Positions 61,006 through 64,000 of a stretch of 64,000 bases of DNA are shown piece by piece. Source of the DNA: Takakia lepidozioides (Eukaryota > Streptophyta > Takakiopsida > Takakiales > Takakiaceae); assembly GCA_030704615.1 (NCBI GenBank), contig CM060733.1:45258001-45322000 (forward strand), written 5' to 3'. Below the pieces are notes generated by a model, which worked only from the letters and a program-made list of their open reading frames with translations, was not told the DNA's origin and searched no databases. The position numbers and the translations under genes are program-made. Within the stretch, counting starts at the first letter, position 1, and every line of letters begins with the position of its first letter.

Positions 61006-64000
61006 ATGGATCCTTCACGAAGGTCTTCGCTGGGGTCAGTGGTGTCCCAAGTTGATTCCTTGTCACCAAAGAACAGACAAAGCTCAGTGAGCTATGGAGG
61101 TCGTCCCCCTTCAGCTCAAAGTTCGGTCCGACCCTCCACCTCCCGGAGTGGTCGCAGCATTCGCCCGGGCACTCCAGGTCCGTGTTCTACTCAAAGTACT
61201 CTTGAATGACTCATGGATTGAAACTTGTCACAATCTTCAATAAGCTCTATGGGCATCCTGCGGATGTCATAAATTCCTTTCTTTGTGAAGACCCGAAGTA
61301 TCTCGCAACCTACCCGGCTTGACGTCCTTTAGGGCGTCACGTCATGCATCCTGAAGTGATATTCAGTTGCTCTATCTGTCCCTGGCCCCCTGTTTACGTT
61401 GTAAAGTTTCTTTCTTTCTTTCCTTAAAGTACCATTTCATATCCTCCTTTCTCGTTCTTACTACCTCTCAAGACACAGAGCTGCTATGTTTTTTGATAAT
61501 TTTATTGAGAAAGCTAGACTATGGAGTCTGGTTCAAGCCTTGTTTAGCTCAAACAGCCTTTGCCACCACAGAATCCAAACAGTGGACAATGTGAGTTTGT
61601 TACCATTTCACGCCGGGAATCATGCACTTGTCATCCAATCATAGCCGCACTGCAGTCCAAAAACATGTTCTACATTGCACTATAGGACACAGAGAGACAT
61701 ATTTTGCAGACAAGGGGTTTTGCGACTGCATGTTATAGATGTGAAGCAGCAGCTACTTGCAAAGAGTTTTGCAGTGACAAAGGAAACTTTTTCGCTCCAC
61801 ATCAACTTTGAATTCTTTAATTAGTCTCTATGCTATGAGGTCACCCCAACCCTTAGAGAGGGAGGGAGATAGAGAGATTTGAGAAAAGCCCAGACAACTT
61901 GTGATTCAAGTGGCAAGACAGAAATATCTCTGGGTGAACCCTCCTATAGAGGGAAGTAGTGTCTGAATTTTCTAAACTTCAGACGAGATGCTCTCAGATA
62001 TATTGTGTTGCTACAAGGGAATGCAGGTGGATGCATCGGGCTAAATACTGATGTAAAGGTGGAGAGCAGACCAGTCACACAGCAAGGCATGATGAGTGTC
62101 TGCACTTCTTTTCAAGGTCTTCCTCTCTTTCTCTCCTTTATGTAAGAAATGTCGTTTTTACTTCATTTAGAGCATAGTCTACCTGTAACTGGCATTAGCA
62201 AAATGCCTCATTCTTAGATGGGCTTAGGGCCACCCAGGGGAAGGCGGAATTTTCAGTTGATCTTTGGTCCTGTCTGGGTCGACTGGGCTGTTCTATTCGT
62301 GTCCCTTGGACCCTTTTGGGCCTCCCGTCAGCATAGCTTTTTCTGTTCTTTTCTGCCCCTTCCTCTCTCCATTTATGCCAGTCCTCTCTTTATTCTCTAA
62401 CAACACCTGTAATTGGCATATGCCTGACAAATGGACATTCATGACGCAATTCTTCTCTTTCTGTGGGCAGGGCCAGGACGACAGGTCTTAGACAAGTCAT
62501 ATTATTTGGCGAAGTTGAGGGCCAAGAAGCATGAGCTTCAGTCTGAGATTGACTTGATGAATGAGGAGATTGAGAGTTTTCAAAGAAGGGGTCCAGCAAA
62601 TATTCAACTAGAGCGGAAGTAAGGACAAAATAGTTTGGTAGTATCTGTTGTTCACAAGATGAAATCAAATCCAAATAGGCTGTCTATTCCTCTCACATAC
62701 TACAGCAAGCATGTATTTCTGACTACATTTGTGTGAGGTGTTTGTCGCACATTTTGCAAACTATGTGTTCTGGATGGTTTGAGGACTAGCAAGTGTAGGC
62801 CAGGCCAGGTTTCATGGGAGGATGTTGAGAAGAGGACCAAGAGAGAGAAAGAAAGCAAGATTTGAGAAAGAAATTCATTGTCGACAGGAGGCCCAAAGGG
62901 CTGAAGGATAGATATCAGAAACAAAACCAGACAGAGAAATGAAATGAAAGATACTTGTAACGTTGTCCGCAGAAAGCTCAAAGACAGGGAGATAGTATGC
63001 ATGTCTCAACATTCCATTATTGGTCTATCTGGTCTGATGTTTGCATTTTGCCTGTCATATTTCTGTCAACACTTGTGATATAAGGCAAGAGGCATTGAGC
63101 AAGGAAGTGAAGGAGTTGAAAGCACAACTGTTGGACTACAATGGGCTCATTGAAAAGGTTAGTGCATGGAACCCTGCATGCATATATGCTTGTTTGTTCA
63201 ATCTGTCTCGGCAGTGGCATAAATCTGTGATGTTTTGGACTCTATTTTCTTGTCCGTGTTATGACGTGTTGCAGAAGAGGAAGGGAGAGAGCAGGTTTGT
63301 GTGAGGGAGACTTGCTTGCCTCTCTTGTTGTCTTCATGGCTTCTGTTTTTGTGACTTGTCCCTCCTGAGGTGTTCCTGCATGAAGATGTTTTCTAAAAGT
63401 TTGAACTGGGTCATTGTGCCCCTCTACTCTTCAAAATAGTCAGAAAAGGGGAAACAGAATGTAATACCTATCACGCTTGCTTCTTGTCGTCTCACGGTTC
63501 ACCATGAGACAACAAGGAAGCCTGATAAGCATCTCCTTTCGCTCCATTTCCCTTTCCCTCTAGATGGAGCAGACAACGTTGGACATGGGACAGGGGACAG
63601 GCTGAGGAGAACTGAATGGTGGCCTGTACATTGTGGAAGAGTTGCTACAGTACTCGGACTTAACTGCAAGATCTAGATTCTGGTCTTCCATAACAGTTTA
63701 CCTATTCGTTGAAAGATGGCCACTCGTCCCGAAGAGTACCCATTACAGTGAATCAGAAAAATTTGGCTATCCACACTATCATGGTGCGGATTGGACATAG
63801 GTGAGAGGGGCACTGAAATATTCAGTATGAACTGCTGCCTCAACAAGGAACAGACTAGTGATAGTTCTTGGAAAAAGCCTCCGCTGGCCAGGTGGCAGCA
63901 GGGGTGGGATTGGACCAGCTAAGGGAGCTTCTGAGGTCAGCGAAAGAGAAGAATGAAGCTGAGAAGAAAAAAGTTGATCAACTTTTCTCTGAGTGTGCTC
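61006..64000 (+). CDS. IFT74: Intraflagellar transport protein IFT74, 5' part
   Basis: Exons 61006-61177, 62027-62095, 62471-62618, 63085-63157 and 63892 to beyond the window end join in phase. The N-terminus is Ser/Arg/Pro-rich and basic (SRSGRSIRPGTPG), as in IFT74, where it contacts tubulin. Then come VKVESRPVTQQGM, PGRQVLDKSYYLAKLRAKKH, the start of the coiled coil (ELQSEIDLMNEEIESFQRRG), LSKEVKELKAQLLDYNGLIE and EKNEAEKKKVDQLFSEC. IFT74 pairs with IFT81 in the IFT-B complex that carries tubulin into growing flagella. Exon 2 uses a weak donor (A|GTGTCT), and the acceptor of the last exon could be 63892 or 63898; an extra exon between 63157 and 63892 is possible. The gene implies flagellated cells, in a streptophyte the sperm. 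Confidence 0.88.

Overview
The window is nuclear DNA of a streptophyte, most likely a charophyte-like alga such as Chara; the species is an inference. Three genes support this. One is a spliced plastid-type alpha/beta hydrolase of a plant family. One is a spliced ribosomal protein L35 gene with a plant telo-box upstream. One is the 5' part of IFT74, so the organism builds flagella. GT-AG introns, several Ty3/gypsy families and a fixed 500-N scaffold gap also fit a large, repeat-rich plant-lineage genome.

Region 1 (1-16316) is a nest of MULE-like DNA transposons. Element A1 (about 1-7450) carries an 18-bp perfect terminal inverted repeat and two divergent genes: a decayed transposase (+) and a second gene (-) whose product contains a D-G-N-H-R motif. 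A1 sits inside an inverted copy (A2) of the same family, whose pieces lie at 7456-8243 and 14290-16316. A2 is split by a second family, element B (8456-14125): an SWIM-finger transposase flanked by inverted arrays of tandem repeats built on GGCGCC palindromes. A solo LTR (7555-7991) and a full LTR (16317-18738) also cut A2.

Region 2 (16317-31560) is Ty3/gypsy material. It holds a long-LTR element with a tRNA-iMet primer-binding site and degenerate gag-pol, the scaffold gap with a C-rich edge, a gag gene on the minus strand, and two oppositely oriented pol fragments meeting near 28735. Region 3 (31980-33260) is a hAT-like non-autonomous element with an 8-bp target duplication.

Region 4 (34130-38551) is the intact-looking 8-exon alpha/beta hydrolase (375 codons predicted). 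A gene-poor stretch with a gypsy pol fragment (43721-46333) follows.

Region 5 (46880-55028) holds two head-to-head paralogous genes of a family I do not recognise. They share exon order and sequence and are separated by an intergenic region containing a direct duplication. A third, single-exon fragment lies at 38753. The minus copy has two frameshifts and the plus copy has an N-terminal 59-residue tandem repeat.

Region 6 (58662-64000) holds RPL35 (-), with one extra base in its last exon, and IFT74 (+), which runs off the end of the window.
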